DNA from: CBDESN01 sp965242495
GTDB taxonomy: Bacteria > Pseudomonadota > Alphaproteobacteria > MPNO01
Assembly (NCBI GenBank): GCA_965242495.1
Contig: OZ251446.1
Coordinates: 3,348,001-3,412,000, forward strand
Length of the DNA stretch: 64,000 nt
Direction of reading: 5' to 3'
Shown: piece by piece, positions 1 through 8,694 of the stretch
How the letters are laid out: each line of letters opens with the position of its first letter
How positions within the stretch are numbered: the first letter of the stretch is position 1
The notes under the pieces: model-generated
What the model saw: the letters and a program-made list of their open reading frames with translations, nothing else
The model's database searches: none
What the model was told of the DNA's origin: nothing
Position numbers and translations under genes: made by a program

Positions 1-1023
1 GGCGACGGGGGCGGAGTCGCCGGAAACCTCGATGCCGTCGTCCCGCTGAACTTCGCCGCCCGGCGTTCGGAGACGGGGGCCGAGGAGCGCGCGTTGTTCC
101 TGCAACAGGGTCTCACCCGCTGGCGGGACAAGGACGGCTTCCGCCGCACCGACATGCGCTACGGCGCGGCGTGGCGCTTCACGCTTTCGGACGGGCCGGA
201 CGCCGATGTCCTCGGGCTTTCGACCGTCGTTCAGGAGAACGTGGAGCGCGGACACAGGCGTCTGATGACGGGTCTGGACTACGCGGGACGCTGGGGCGGC
301 GGCTGGTTGCAGCACTTCACGCCGGTGACGGACTGGAGGCCGGGCCGCCCGGGATACGAGGAGCGTCCGATCGGCGGGACCGAGCTCGGCGCCCGCCTAG
401 GACTGACCACGACGATCTCCGCCGACGCGGCCGTCGCCCGCTGGGAGGACGACGGCTCCGGATCCGCCACGGAAACCCGCCTCGGTCTGGTCTGGCGTCC
501 GCATCCCTGGCTGAGCCTGCGGACGGCGTGGGGGTTCGGCGCCGTCGAGGAGGGCGGCAACGCCCGCTTGGCGCTGAGCATCCCGCTGGGCGGCGCGCAC
601 GGGGCGGCGCTGCCGCGCTGGGAGGGGTTGGGCGTTCTGGGAGCCGCCGCCGCGCCGGCGGACATGTGGCGCCCGATCGAGAACGTGGACCGGTTGCGGA
701 CCGTCGAGCGCGTCGCTCCGGCGAGCGGACAGGTGGATGGCGTGTCGGTGCGGTTCCTCCAGTCGTCCGCTCCGACCGGCGCCGAGATCGTGGTGGAAGT
801 CTCGTTGTCCGCCCCGGCGTCCGAGGACGTCAGGTTATCCGTGCGCCTCGCTCCAGGCAGCGGAGAGAATCCGGCGGCGCCCGGCGTCGACTACGTCGAC
901 GAGCCGGTGATCGTCACCATCCGCGGCGGCGCCATGTCCGAACGGGTGACGTTTCAGTTGCTTAGGAACCCCGCCCTCCACACCGTCCGCACCTTGACCG
1001 TCGACGTTTCCCGCGCGGCTTGA
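1..1023 (+). CDS. Inverse-autotransporter-type outer-membrane protein, C-terminal part (5' truncated by window)
   Basis: The reading frame is open from base 1, so the start lies outside the window; a TTG at 94 is only internal. The first ~185 residues seen resemble the inverse autotransporter beta-barrel of the intimin/invasin family: alternating amphipathic strands, a RYGAAWRF strand, a GLDYAGRW strand, and a YEERPIGGTELGARLGL stretch like the conserved YEERP motif. The last ~90 residues look like a Calx-beta-type module (PTGAEIVVEVSLS, PGVDYVDEPVIVTI). In this family the barrel anchors an exported passenger at the cell surface. It ends in a plain module rather than a lectin-like tip. The lipoprotein gene starts 43 bases downstream and may be cotranscribed. 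The family call rests on recognition only; another outer-membrane barrel is possible. Confidence 0.6.
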   Translation, partial: GDGGGVAGNLDAVVPLNFAARRSETGAEERALFLQQGLTRWRDKDGFRRTDMRYGAAWRFTLSDGPDADVLGLSTVVQENVERGHRRLMTGLDYAGRWGGGWLQHFTPVTDWRPGRPGYEERPIGGTELGARLGLTTTISADAAVARWEDDGSGSATETRLGLVWRPHPWLSLRTAWGFGAVEEGGNARLALSIPLGGAHGAALPRWEGLGVLGAAAAPADMWRPIENVDRLRTVERVAPASGQVDGVSVRFLQSSAPTGAEIVVEVSLSAPASEDVRLSVRLAPGSGENPAAPGVDYVDEPVIVTIRGGAMSERVTFQLLRNPALHTVRTLTVDVSRAA

Positions 1024-1066
1024 CCGCCGAGGACGAACGAAGCGGCCGGCACAAGGAGATCGAGCG

Positions 1067-2323
1067 ATGCAGCGTCAACGTACTCTCTTTCCTTTCGGGT
1101 CGGGCCGGAAGTGGCTCGTGGCGGCCGTCTCGTGCTTCTTTCTCGTGGGTCTTGCGGCGTGCGGCGGCGGGGGAGGCGGCGGTGCCACTTCGAGCACTCC
1201 CGAAATGACCATTACGCCGACCCCCACAGGCGACGACCATCCCGATACCATAGCGGGTGCGGTCGCCATCGTGGACGGGGAGACCGTGGACGGGTCCCTC
1301 GATTCCCCGGACGACGAGGATTTTTTCCGGCTGGACGTGCCTGAGGGGACCAGTGTGATCGACGTCACGCTCCAGGCGGAGGCGGGCGTCGAGGTCGCAT
1401 TGCTGGACAGCGAAGGCGTCGTCCTGGGTGTCACGGAAACCGCGAGCCGGACGGAAAGCGCGGGCCCGGTGGCTCCGGCGGCGGTGGTGGCCCCCGCAGT
1501 GCCGTTGTTGGCGGCGGGACTGCGGATAGCGGTTCAAGGCGGAGGGTACGTGATCCGCCTGGCCGCGACGCCCGCGGGCAGGGCGGCGGTGGCGAGGGGG
1601 ACAAAAAAGCTTTTCAAGCTCGCAGCCCGGGTGAAAAAGGCTGAATCTGTGGTAAGGACCGTGGTCAACCTCGTCAGAGGAATTCCGGATGTCGAGGTGC
1701 CCATAAGAGGTGCTGTGGTGAGGATCGACTTCAGGCAGCATTTCTCGGTGGACGGCGTCCCGTCTCCCGGTCTCAAATTCAGGGTGGCTGTGAGTGCGGG
1801 CCTCCCCAAGATATTCTCCAAGTCCCTTCGCGGCAGTAACCTCGGTTTGAAATACCAAATCGATAATCACATTATGAAGCTCGACGACGACTCCGGTGCG
1901 ACTGATGGGCGAGTGATCAATGTCGGGGTATCAGCAGAATACAGCATCCCCGGTACGGAGGGCGTGGTTTCCATCGCAAGAGATGTCTTCAAGGTTACCA
2001 TGAGGGCTCGAGAGGAGAACGGCGGCGGAATGCAACCGGGCGGCCCAAGTCCTCGCAGCCCAAGTTACGCCTGCCTTGGGGCCTCCGGGGTTAGTAGTGG
2101 TCCCGGCACCATCTGCATTGAATCTTATGGCGACGAAGACGACGGTGGTTTTTGTGCCGCCATTGGTGGGAGGCGGCTTTCTCAATGTCCGAGAACTCCA
2201 ATTCCTGAAACGAGCAGAGTCGTGCCATGTGGTTCTGATGATGATGCGGCGGCTTTTCTGTACATGCCTGCTGGTCGTAATATCTCAGGCCTTATTGCTA
2301 CTTGTTCTAGTCTTCTGCAATAG
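1067..2323 (+). CDS. Putative lipoprotein with PPC-like N-terminal domain
   Basis: A 418-residue protein. A basic N-terminus and hydrophobic stretch end in a clear lipobox (LVGLAAC, about residues 26-32) followed by a glycine run, so it should be lipidated on that Cys and membrane-anchored. Residues ~45-120 (GDDHPDTIAGA, then VDGSLDSPDDEDFFRLDVPEG and VALLDSEG) resemble bacterial pre-peptidase C-terminal (PPC) beta-sandwich domains. The middle and C-terminal parts are not recognised; the last ~90 residues are coded by noticeably AT-richer DNA and contain several Cys. AAGGAGAT sits just upstream of the ATG. It follows the outer-membrane gene by 43 bases. It could be an accessory to that exported protein, but this is only context. 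Confidence 0.7.
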   Translation: MQRQRTLFPFGSGRKWLVAAVSCFFLVGLAACGGGGGGGATSSTPEMTITPTPTGDDHPDTIAGAVAIVDGETVDGSLDSPDDEDFFRLDVPEGTSVIDVTLQAEAGVEVALLDSEGVVLGVTETASRTESAGPVAPAAVVAPAVPLLAAGLRIAVQGGGYVIRLAATPAGRAAVARGTKKLFKLAARVKKAESVVRTVVNLVRGIPDVEVPIRGAVVRIDFRQHFSVDGVPSPGLKFRVAVSAGLPKIFSKSLRGSNLGLKYQIDNHIMKLDDDSGATDGRVINVGVSAEYSIPGTEGVVSIARDVFKVTMRAREENGGGMQPGGPSPRSPSYACLGASGVSSGPGTICIESYGDEDDGGFCAAIGGRRLSQCPRTPIPETSRVVPCGSDDDAAAFLYMPAGRNISGLIATCSSLLQ

Positions 2324-2650
2324 CGGAACTGGAATCCGCGTCCTGCGGCGCCGCCCGTCGAATGGACGGCAGCCGGGGGGTCGGCCGCGTCGCCTTCCGG
2401 TCCTTGCCGGGCGATCCTTTTTACAACCGGGCGCGGCGACCGGCGCGGGCAGTGGTTCGTCCTGCAATGATCTGGCGCGCGAGGCCGGTCCGGAATCCAT
2501 TCCGATCGATCCCTTCGATAGCGCCTCGGTTTGAAATTTCGTGGTTCGCCACGACGCGAAGCGCCATGCGCGCATAGCCCGCATTTGTCATACCGGTGGA
2601 GGATCGAGGATTACGCGGCGTTGCGCGACCGCGATTCACGCCTCTCCCAA

Positions 2651-2726
2651 CCTCCCCCTGTCCAGGGGGGAGCAGCGTCAACGGTCCCTCCGTCCTCTCT
2701 TCTCCTTCCCCCTGGCAGGGGGAGGG
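2651..2726. repeat. Pair of C-run/G-run palindromes
   Basis: Two imperfect hairpins with runs of C and G arms (2651-2672 and 2705-2726), both with the core CCCCCTG..CAGGGGG. They lie in the ~580-base gene-free stretch after the lipoprotein (2324-2890). Similar short C/G palindromes are dispersed between genes in many alphaproteobacteria. Nothing else in 2324-2830 is recognisable; short frames there have no family signature. Confidence 0.55.
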
Positions 2727-2833
2727 CCGGGGTGGGGGTCGCGCCATGGGAAGGACATGAACGGACCCTGCGGCGCCCCCGTCGCCGGATGAAGCTTGCG
2801 GACGAGCAGTATGAGAAATGCGCGCCAGCGGTC

Positions 2834-3020
2834 CGACCGAAAAAGGTTGAGTGACATCGGTGTCTTTGAAACCATTCGGCGCAAGCGTGCGCGCAAAGGG
2901 TTGCGTTATGCAAGCGATTCGGCGGATGCCGAACGGGGCGTGATCGGGCTGTTGCCGCCGCCGAGGGAGCCGTTGGGGCGGCCTCGGGTGATGATTCCGT
3001 CTTCCACGAAGGGCGCGAAC
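2834..3020 (+). pseudogene. IS5-family transposase, 5' end remnant (copy 1)
   Basis: From 2834 the DNA matches 3703-3862 for about 155 bases with scattered mismatches. In frame it gives YASDSADAERGVIGLLPPP and GRPR, the N-terminus of IS5-family (DUF4096-type) transposases, where YASDSTDAEW..LLPP is typical. The similarity stops near 3000 and no catalytic part follows, so this is a dead end-fragment. It sits just upstream of the toxin-antitoxin pair, in the same orientation as copy 2. Confidence 0.7.
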
Positions 3021-3081
3021 CCTACCCGGTGCGCATAATCGAAACGAACGACGAGCCGATGCCCGTCCCCGGAGACTGTCG

Positions 3082-3360
3082 TCACGCTGGCTCGAAACTG
3101 ATCCGAAGACGGGTGCCGGTGGCGCGCGCGATCTTTTCGAGGGTTCTGGCCGAGGGACGGGCGCGGCCGCTCTCGAGCCGGGCCACGACCGATTGCGTCG
3201 TCTCCATCCGTTCCGCGAGCCCGGCTTGCGTGAGCCCGGCGCGCGTGCGGGCCTCGATGAGAGAACGGGAGAGCTCGAACTCCGGGCCAAGCCGGTCATA
3301 GGCCTCGCGATAACCCGGATCACGGCTCCATTCCTCGTGCAGATCGGTCACTTTGCTCAT
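3082..3360 (-). CDS. HTH antitoxin, XRE/HigA type
   Basis: A 92-residue protein with a helix-turn-helix of the XRE class in the middle (about residues 38-75: RAGLTQAGLAERMETTQSVVARLESG, then PSARTLEKIARATG). This is the usual antitoxin and autorepressor partner of a RelE/HigB-type toxin. Its start codon overlaps the toxin stop (ATGA overlap at 3357-3360), giving the toxin-first order typical of higBA modules. It should neutralise the toxin and repress its own promoter upstream of the toxin gene. Confidence 0.85.
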   Translation of the reverse strand: MSKVTDLHEEWSRDPGYREAYDRLGPEFELSRSLIEARTRAGLTQAGLAERMETTQSVVARLESGRARPSARTLEKIARATGTRLRISFEPA

Positions 3361-3686
3361 CCCGTCACCTCCCTGGCGCGCCGCAGCGCCAAATCGATCT
3401 CCCGGCGGGGTGTCTTCGGGGTCTTCTTGAGGAACACCCGCACCACCACGACCCGCCTCTCCCCGGTCGTGACGTAGAGCGCCCGCGATATCCCGTCCCT
3501 ACCGCTCATACGCATTTCCCAAAGCGGCCCGGTCAGGCGTCTGACGTGAGGCGCCCCCGCGCGCTCCAGCCCGACCGCGGCGATCAATTGGCAGATTCGC
3601 GCAAATCGCGCCCGCATGTCGACGGACAGCGCCCCGAGCTCCCTGTCCACCGTCGCGTTCAGGGTCTCGACGCTCCAATCCACCAC
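3357..3686 (-). CDS. RelE/HigB-like toxin (phage Gp49-like family)
   Basis: A 109-residue basic protein with the layout of phage-derived Gp49-like RelE-superfamily toxins: an N-terminal helical half (LGALSVDMRARFARICQLI), then VRRLTGPLWEMRMSGRDGISRALYV, and a strand ending VVVVRVFLKKTPKTPRREIDLALRRA. The LWEMR and FLKKTPKTP stretches are characteristic. Such toxins cleave mRNA, usually on the ribosome. It is followed with a 4-base overlap by the XRE antitoxin. The pair lies between two decayed IS5 5' ends, so it may be a passenger or a relic of a mobile segment. Both genes look intact. Confidence 0.82.
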   Translation of the reverse strand: MVDWSVETLNATVDRELGALSVDMRARFARICQLIAAVGLERAGAPHVRRLTGPLWEMRMSGRDGISRALYVTTGERRVVVVRVFLKKTPKTPRREIDLALRRAREVTG

Positions 3687-3702
3687 TGTTCTCGAACAGT
3701 CT

Positions 3703-4135
3703 GGCCGAAAAAGGGTTGAGTGGCATCGGTGTCGTTGAGATCACTCGGCGGAAGCATGCGCGCAAGGGGTTGCGCTATGCAAGCGATTCGGCGGATGCCG
3801 AATGGAGCATGATCGAGTCGTTGCCGCCGCCGAGGGAGCCGTTGGGGCGGCTCGGGCGACGGCCTTGCGCGAGGTCGTGAACGCGATCCTGTGCATGGCG
3901 CGCACCGGCTGTCGGTGGCGGGCGCGCCAGGCCGCCGGGCGCGCGGTTGCTTCTCGGCCGGCATCATCGACGGCCAGTCGGTCGAGACCACGGAAAGCGG
4001 TGGCCGGCGGGGCTTCGATGCGGGCAAGAAGATCATGGGCCGCGCCGACACGAGCGGGCCGTTGGTCGCCCGCAGGCGCACGCCGCCTCCGTCCAGGACC
4101 GGGACGGCGCCCGCCGTCGCCCCCGAGCTGCTCCG
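3703..4135 (+). pseudogene. IS5-family transposase pseudogene (copy 2)
   Basis: Pieces of one IS5-family transposase appear in shifted frames. First comes YASDSADAEWSMIESLPPP, then after a frameshift ATALREVVNAILCMARTGCRWR. A large internal deletion follows, then IIDGQSVETTESGG, RGFDAGKKIMGR and, in another frame, HAASVQDRDGA. These match the order in intact IS5 enzymes (N-terminal domain, then the DSQSVKTTESGG catalytic region). At least two frameshifts and a deletion make it non-functional. The first ~155 bases repeat copy 1 at 2834. Confidence 0.8.
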
Positions 4136-4242
4136 GCGATCGTCTCGCCGCCGACCCTGGCGCGCCCGCTGCGCCCGGCTTTGTCGCCGCCGCGGCGGCG
4201 GGGTAGGGTGGCGCGAGACGCCCGGCTTCGTCCGGATGAGCG

Positions 4243-5412
4243 ATGTTCGCCCTGTTCCTCGTCGTATTCATCGATCTGGTCGGCTTCGGCATCGTCCTGC
4301 CGTTGCAGCCGTTCTACGCCCAGAGCTTCGGCGCCGCGCCCGGGACGGTGACCCTGGTCGCCGCCGGCTACACGCTGGCGCAGTTCCTGTTCGCCCCGCT
4401 CTGGGGGCGGTTGAGCGACCGGGTGGGCCGCCGGCCGGTTCTGCTCGGCACCGTCTTCGGTTCGATACTGGGATATCTGTGGCTCGCGTTCTCGGATTCC
4501 CTGGCGATGCTGTTTCTCGCCCGCGCCTTCGGCGGGGCGATGGCGGGCAATATCGGCGTGGCCCACGCCTACGTCGCCGACGTGACCCCGCCCGAAGCGC
4601 GCGCCGGGGGGATGGGGCGGATCGGGGCGGCGGCGGGCCTTGGCTTCGTCGCCGGCCCCGCGGTGGGCGGGATCCTCGCCGGCTCCGACGCGGCGAATCC
4701 GGATTTCCGGCTGCCCTTCTTCGCCGCCGCGGCGTTTTCCGCCGCGGCGCTCGTCCTCGCCGCCGGCTTCCTGCGCGAGAGCGCCCCGCCCCGGCCCCGC
4801 GGTCCCGCCGGCGCGGGCGCGCCCGGCCGCCTTCGCTTCGCCGGGGCGGCGCTCGAACGGCCGCGTCTGCGCCTGCTGCTGGCCCTCGTCTTCCTGACGC
4901 CGTTCGTCTTCTCCGGCATCGAGACCGTGTTCGCCCTGTGGTCGGAGCGGGCGCTGGCCTGGGGGCCGGAGCGGAACGGCTACGCCTATGGTTATATGGG
5001 TCTGGTGGCGGTGGTCGTCCAAGGGCTGCTGGTGGGCCCGCTGGCGCGGGCGCTGGGCGAGCGGCGCCTCGTCGTCGTCGGGGCGGCGGCGGTGCTGGCG
5101 GGGGCGGCGTGGCTGCCTTCGGCGGCCGGCTGGCCCGGCGTCATGGGGGCGCTGGGGCTGATCGTCTCCGGGGTCTGCATTTCCGGCCCGTCGCTCACCA
5201 GCCTGCTGTCGCAGCAGGCCGCGGCGGGAGAGCGCGGCGCGCTGCTCGGCCTGTCGCAGTCTTCCGCTGGCCTGGGGCGGATTCTGGGCCCCGCCTCCAG
5301 CGGTCTCGTCTTTTCGGCCTGGGGCCGCGACTGGCCGTTCTATTGCGGCGCGATGGTCATGGCGGTCATGATCGCGCTCGGCGCGCGGCTCGCCTCGGCG
5401 CGCAAGGCTTGA
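4243..5412 (+). CDS. MFS drug efflux transporter, TetA-like
   Basis: A 389-residue, 12-helix major facilitator. The N-terminal helix (FLVVFIDLVGFGIVLPLQPFYA) and the helix 2-3 loop (GRLSDRVGRRPVLL) are the signatures of the TCR/Tet DHA1 family, which exports drugs in exchange for protons across the inner membrane. A second half begins near residue 205 (RPRLRLLLALVFLTPFVFSG). Length fits the family. The substrate cannot be predicted and a tetracycline label would be over-reading. The ATG at 4243 starts directly at the first helix. The gene ends inside the -35 element of the rpmB promoter. Confidence 0.85.
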   Translation: MFALFLVVFIDLVGFGIVLPLQPFYAQSFGAAPGTVTLVAAGYTLAQFLFAPLWGRLSDRVGRRPVLLGTVFGSILGYLWLAFSDSLAMLFLARAFGGAMAGNIGVAHAYVADVTPPEARAGGMGRIGAAAGLGFVAGPAVGGILAGSDAANPDFRLPFFAAAAFSAAALVLAAGFLRESAPPRPRGPAGAGAPGRLRFAGAALERPRLRLLLALVFLTPFVFSGIETVFALWSERALAWGPERNGYAYGYMGLVAVVVQGLLVGPLARALGERRLVVVGAAAVLAGAAWLPSAAGWPGVMGALGLIVSGVCISGPSLTSLLSQQAAAGERGALLGLSQSSAGLGRILGPASSGLVFSAWGRDWPFYCGAMVMAVMIALGARLASARKA

Positions 5413-5438
5413 CGCGGCCCGGCGCGAGCGTCTACGAT
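5409..5438 (+). promoter_or_regulatory. Sigma-70-type promoter of rpmB
   Basis: TTGACG (5409-5414), an 18-base spacer, then TACGAT (5433-5438), about 50 bases before the rpmB start. The -35 box includes the TGA stop of the upstream efflux gene, so rpmB probably has its own transcript. Confidence 0.6.
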
Positions 5439-5489
5439 CCGGGCCTTGCGCGTCGGTGCGGCGCGCCCGCCGCATGACGAGGTCCGGCC

Positions 5490-5780
5490 ATGGCGCGACG
5501 CTGTAGCGTAACCGGCAAGGGCGTGCTCACGGGCAACAACGTGAGCCACGCCAACAACAAGAGCCGACGGCGGTTCCTCCCCAACCTGCAAGCGGCGTCG
5601 CTGCTGTCGGACGCGCTGGGGCGTTCGGTCCGGCTGCGGCTCTCGGTAAGCGCGATCCGCGCCATCGAGCATAACGGCGGGCTCGACTCCTACCTGCTGA
5701 CGACCCCCGATTCGCGGCTGGCGCCCGATTCGCGGCGGATCAAGCGGATGATACGGAAGGCCGCGCGCGCCGGGTCCTGA
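5490..5780 (+). CDS. rpmB: 50S ribosomal protein L28
   Basis: A 96-residue basic protein with the full L28 pattern: MARRCSVTGKGVLTGNNVSHANNKSRRRFLPNL at the N-terminus and LRLSVSAIRAIEHNGGLDSYLL in the middle. L28 binds 23S rRNA in the large subunit. Length is normal for alphaproteobacteria. It is a single gene with its own promoter and no cotranscribed rpmG. Confidence 0.97.
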   Translation: MARRCSVTGKGVLTGNNVSHANNKSRRRFLPNLQAASLLSDALGRSVRLRLSVSAIRAIEHNGGLDSYLLTTPDSRLAPDSRRIKRMIRKAARAGS

Positions 5781-5812
5781 CCGCTCCGCGTCCCGGCGTC
5801 CGGCGTCCCGGC

Positions 5813-7681
5813 TCAGCCCGCCATCCGACGGCGCGGCGCCGCGGCCGCAGGCTCGTTCTCGTCGAACAGTTCGGCGAGACGCTCCATCACCGCGCCGCCC
5901 AGCTGCTCGGCGTCCATGATCGTCACCGCGCGCTTGTAGTAGCGGGTCACGTCGTGGCCGATGCCGATGGCGGTGAGCTCGACCGGCGAGCCGGTCTCGA
6001 TCCACTCGATCACGTCGCGGAGATGGCGTTCGAGATAGTTGCCCGGGTTGACCGACAGCGTCGAATCGTCGACCGGCGCGCCGTCCGAAATCACCATCAG
6101 GATGCGCCGCTGTTCGGGCCGCGCGACCAGGCGGTGATGCGCCCATAGCAGCGCTTCGCCGTCGATGTTCTCCTTGAGCAGGCCTTCGCGCAGCATCAGG
6201 CCGAGGCTCTTGCGCGCCCGCCGCCAGGGCGCGTCGGCCGCCTTGTAGACGATGTGGCGCAGGTCGTTGAGGCGGCCCGGGCCGGGCGGCTTGCCCTCGG
6301 CGAGCCATTTCTCGCGCGACTGCCCGCCCTTCCAGGCGCGGGTGGTGAAGCCGAGTATCTCGACCTTGACGCCGCAGCGCTCCAGCGTGCGCGCGAGGAT
6401 GTCGGCGCTCATCGCGGCGACGGTGATCGGGCGGCCGCGCATCGAACCGGAGTTGTCGATCAGCAGCGCCACCACCGTGTCGCGGAACTCGGTCTCCTTC
6501 TCCTGCTTGTAGCTCAGCGGGTGCAGCGGGTTCGCGACCACGCGGGCGAGCCGGCCGGCGTCGAGCAGCCCCTCGTCGAGGTCGAAGTCCCAGGACCGGG
6601 ATTGCTTGGCGAGCAGCCGGCGCTGCAACCGGTTGGCGAGCCGGCCGATGAGCCCCTGGAGATGCGCGAGCTGCTGGTCGAGATGCTGCCGCAGCCGCGC
6701 CAGCTCCTCCGAATCGCAGAGCTCGCCCGCCTCCACCACCTCGTCGAACTCGACCAGATAGGGCCGGTAGAGCGGTTGGCGCGGCTCGTCGGGGAGGAAC
6801 CCGTCCGGCCGCCGGCGCCGGTGAGAACGTTCGCTCTCCTCGTCGCCGCTGCCGGGCGTCGTCTCGTCGTCCGCCTGCTCCGACAGGGTCTCCTCGGCGT
6901 CCTCGCCCTCGCCGTCCTCGGTCTCCGAGCCGGGGACGGCCTCCATGTCGGCGCTGTCCCCGTCCATGCCGGATTCTTCGGCTTCGTTCTCGTCCGCGGC
7001 CTCGCCCTCGGTCTCCTCGCCGTCGGCGTCGCTGGCCTCGGAATCGCCGGGCTCCTCGTCCAGCAGGTCCAGATGCACCAGCAGTCGGTTGAGGGCGCGC
7101 GCATAGGCCGCCTGGTCGGTCAGCGATCCTTTGAGCGCCTCGATGTCTTCGCCCACCCGGTCTTCGAGCCAGGGGCGCCACAGGTCGACGATCGGCCGCC
7201 CCGTATCCGGGATCGTCCGGTCGCCGATCCATTGCCGCGCCAGCAGGCCCACCGCCTCCGCCAGCGGCGCGTCCTCGCGGTCGGTGATCCGCTGGTAGCC
7301 TTTGGCGCGGCAGCGCTCCTCGACCGCCGCGTCGAGATTGACGGCGACGCCCGCCATCCGCGCCGCGCCGATGGTCTCGACGCGAACCTGCTCCAGTGCC
7401 TCGAACACGGCGCGCGCGGTCTCGCCGGCCGGCGCGCGGGCGGCGTGCATCTCGCCGTCGTGATAGCGGAGCTTGAGCGCCATCGCGTCGGCCTCGCCGC
7501 GCAGCCGGGCGATCTCGCCGCCCGGCATGTCGCGGGACGGTACCGGCAGGCGGACCTGGGCGTCGACCAGCCGCGCCTCGGCGCCGAAGTTGACCGAGAC
7601 GTCGGGACGTTCGGCGATGGCGCGCATCGCCGCCGCGGTGACGCGGCGGAAGGACTCGGCCGGGCTCTCGCCGTCGGGCAT
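5813..7681 (-). CDS. cobT: Aerobic cobaltochelatase, CobT subunit
   Basis: A 622-residue protein. The N-terminal third (SFRRVTAAAMRAIAERPDVSVNFG) matches CobT. A very acidic linker of ~100 residues follows (Asp/Glu-rich, around residues 215-320), then a C-terminal von Willebrand A domain with the MIDAS motif DNSGSMRG and a later ISDGAPVDDST. CobT with CobS forms the AAA+/VWA chaperone complex that drives CobN to insert cobalt into hydrogenobyrinic acid a,c-diamide. The ATG at 7679-7681 begins 8 bases after the cobS stop; the open frame extends further upstream but only as antisense-like sequence inside cobS. No cobN is in the window. Confidence 0.95.
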   Translation of the reverse strand: MPDGESPAESFRRVTAAAMRAIAERPDVSVNFGAEARLVDAQVRLPVPSRDMPGGEIARLRGEADAMALKLRYHDGEMHAARAPAGETARAVFEALEQVRVETIGAARMAGVAVNLDAAVEERCRAKGYQRITDREDAPLAEAVGLLARQWIGDRTIPDTGRPIVDLWRPWLEDRVGEDIEALKGSLTDQAAYARALNRLLVHLDLLDEEPGDSEASDADGEETEGEAADENEAEESGMDGDSADMEAVPGSETEDGEGEDAEETLSEQADDETTPGSGDEESERSHRRRRPDGFLPDEPRQPLYRPYLVEFDEVVEAGELCDSEELARLRQHLDQQLAHLQGLIGRLANRLQRRLLAKQSRSWDFDLDEGLLDAGRLARVVANPLHPLSYKQEKETEFRDTVVALLIDNSGSMRGRPITVAAMSADILARTLERCGVKVEILGFTTRAWKGGQSREKWLAEGKPPGPGRLNDLRHIVYKAADAPWRRARKSLGLMLREGLLKENIDGEALLWAHHRLVARPEQRRILMVISDGAPVDDSTLSVNPGNYLERHLRDVIEWIETGSPVELTAIGIGHDVTRYYKRAVTIMDAEQLGGAVMERLAELFDENEPAAAAPRRRMAG

Positions 7682-7689
7682 CGGCGCGG

Positions 7690-8694
7690 TCAGCCGCGCC
7701 CCGCGGTCACCGCGGCTTCCGGCAGGTCCTCGCCCAGGCTGCGCTGATAGTATTCCGCCACCGCGGGTCGCTCCAGCTCGTCGCATTTGTTGAGGAAGGT
7801 CATGCGGAAGGCGAGCCCGATGTCGTCGAAGATTTCGGCGTTTTCGGCCCAGGTGATGACGGTGCGGGGCGACATGACGGTCGAGATGTCGCCGGCCATG
7901 AAGCCGGCCCGGGTGAGGTCGGCTACCGTCACCATCGAGCTGATCTTCTCCCGGCCCTTCTCGGTGTCGTAGGCGGGCGCCTTGGCCAGCACGATTTTCA
8001 TCTCCGCCTCGTGCGGGAGGTAGTTCAGCGTCGCCACCATGTTCCAGCGGTCGAGCTGCCCCTGGTTGATCTGCTGCGTGCCGTGATAGAGGCCGGTGGT
8101 GTCGCCCAGGCCGATCGTGTTGGCGGTCGCGAACAGCCGGAACGCCGGATGCGGGCGGATCACCCGGTTCTGGTCGAGCAGCGTCATCTTGCCGTCGACC
8201 TCCAGCACCCGCTGGATCACGAACATCACGTCCGGGCGGCCGGCGTCGTACTCGTCGAAGCATAACGCGCAGGCGCTCTGGAGCGCCCAGGGCAGAATGC
8301 CCTCGCGGAACTCCGTGACCTGCTTGCCGTCGCGCAGGACGATCGCGTCCTTGCCGATCAGGTCGATCCGGCTGATGTGGCTGTCGAGGTTGATGCGGAT
8401 GCACGGCCAGTTGAGCCGCGCCGCGACCTGCTCGATATGGGTCGATTTCCCGGTGCCGTGATAGCCCTGGATCAGCAGGCGCCGGTTATGCGCGAACGCC
8501 GCCAGGATCGCCAGCGTGGTCTCCTCGTCGAAGCAATAGGAGTCGTCCACTTCGGGCACGTGCTCGGTGCCGACGCTGAACGCCGGCGCCTGCATGTCGG
8601 TGTCGATGCCGAACGCCTGGCGCACGGAGACGCGAATATCCGGCCCGGAGGGCGCCTCGCCATTGGCGCCCCCGTTGCTCTTGCTTGTCGTCAT
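7690..8694 (-). CDS. cobS: Aerobic cobaltochelatase, CobS AAA+ ATPase subunit
   Basis: A 334-residue AAA+ protein of the MoxR/CobS type. Walker A is GYHGTGKST (residues 77-85) and Walker B is ALCFDEYD (about 143-150). The N-terminal VSVRQAFGIDTDMQAPAFS segment is typical of CobS. It supplies ATP-driven remodelling in the CobNST chelatase of aerobic B12 synthesis. Its ATG overlaps the stop of the J-domain gene (ATGA, 8691-8694), and cobT follows 8 bases on, so the three genes form one transcript. Confidence 0.96.
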   Translation of the reverse strand: MTTSKSNGGANGEAPSGPDIRVSVRQAFGIDTDMQAPAFSVGTEHVPEVDDSYCFDEETTLAILAAFAHNRRLLIQGYHGTGKSTHIEQVAARLNWPCIRINLDSHISRIDLIGKDAIVLRDGKQVTEFREGILPWALQSACALCFDEYDAGRPDVMFVIQRVLEVDGKMTLLDQNRVIRPHPAFRLFATANTIGLGDTTGLYHGTQQINQGQLDRWNMVATLNYLPHEAEMKIVLAKAPAYDTEKGREKISSMVTVADLTRAGFMAGDISTVMSPRTVITWAENAEIFDDIGLAFRMTFLNKCDELERPAVAEYYQRSLGEDLPEAAVTAGRG

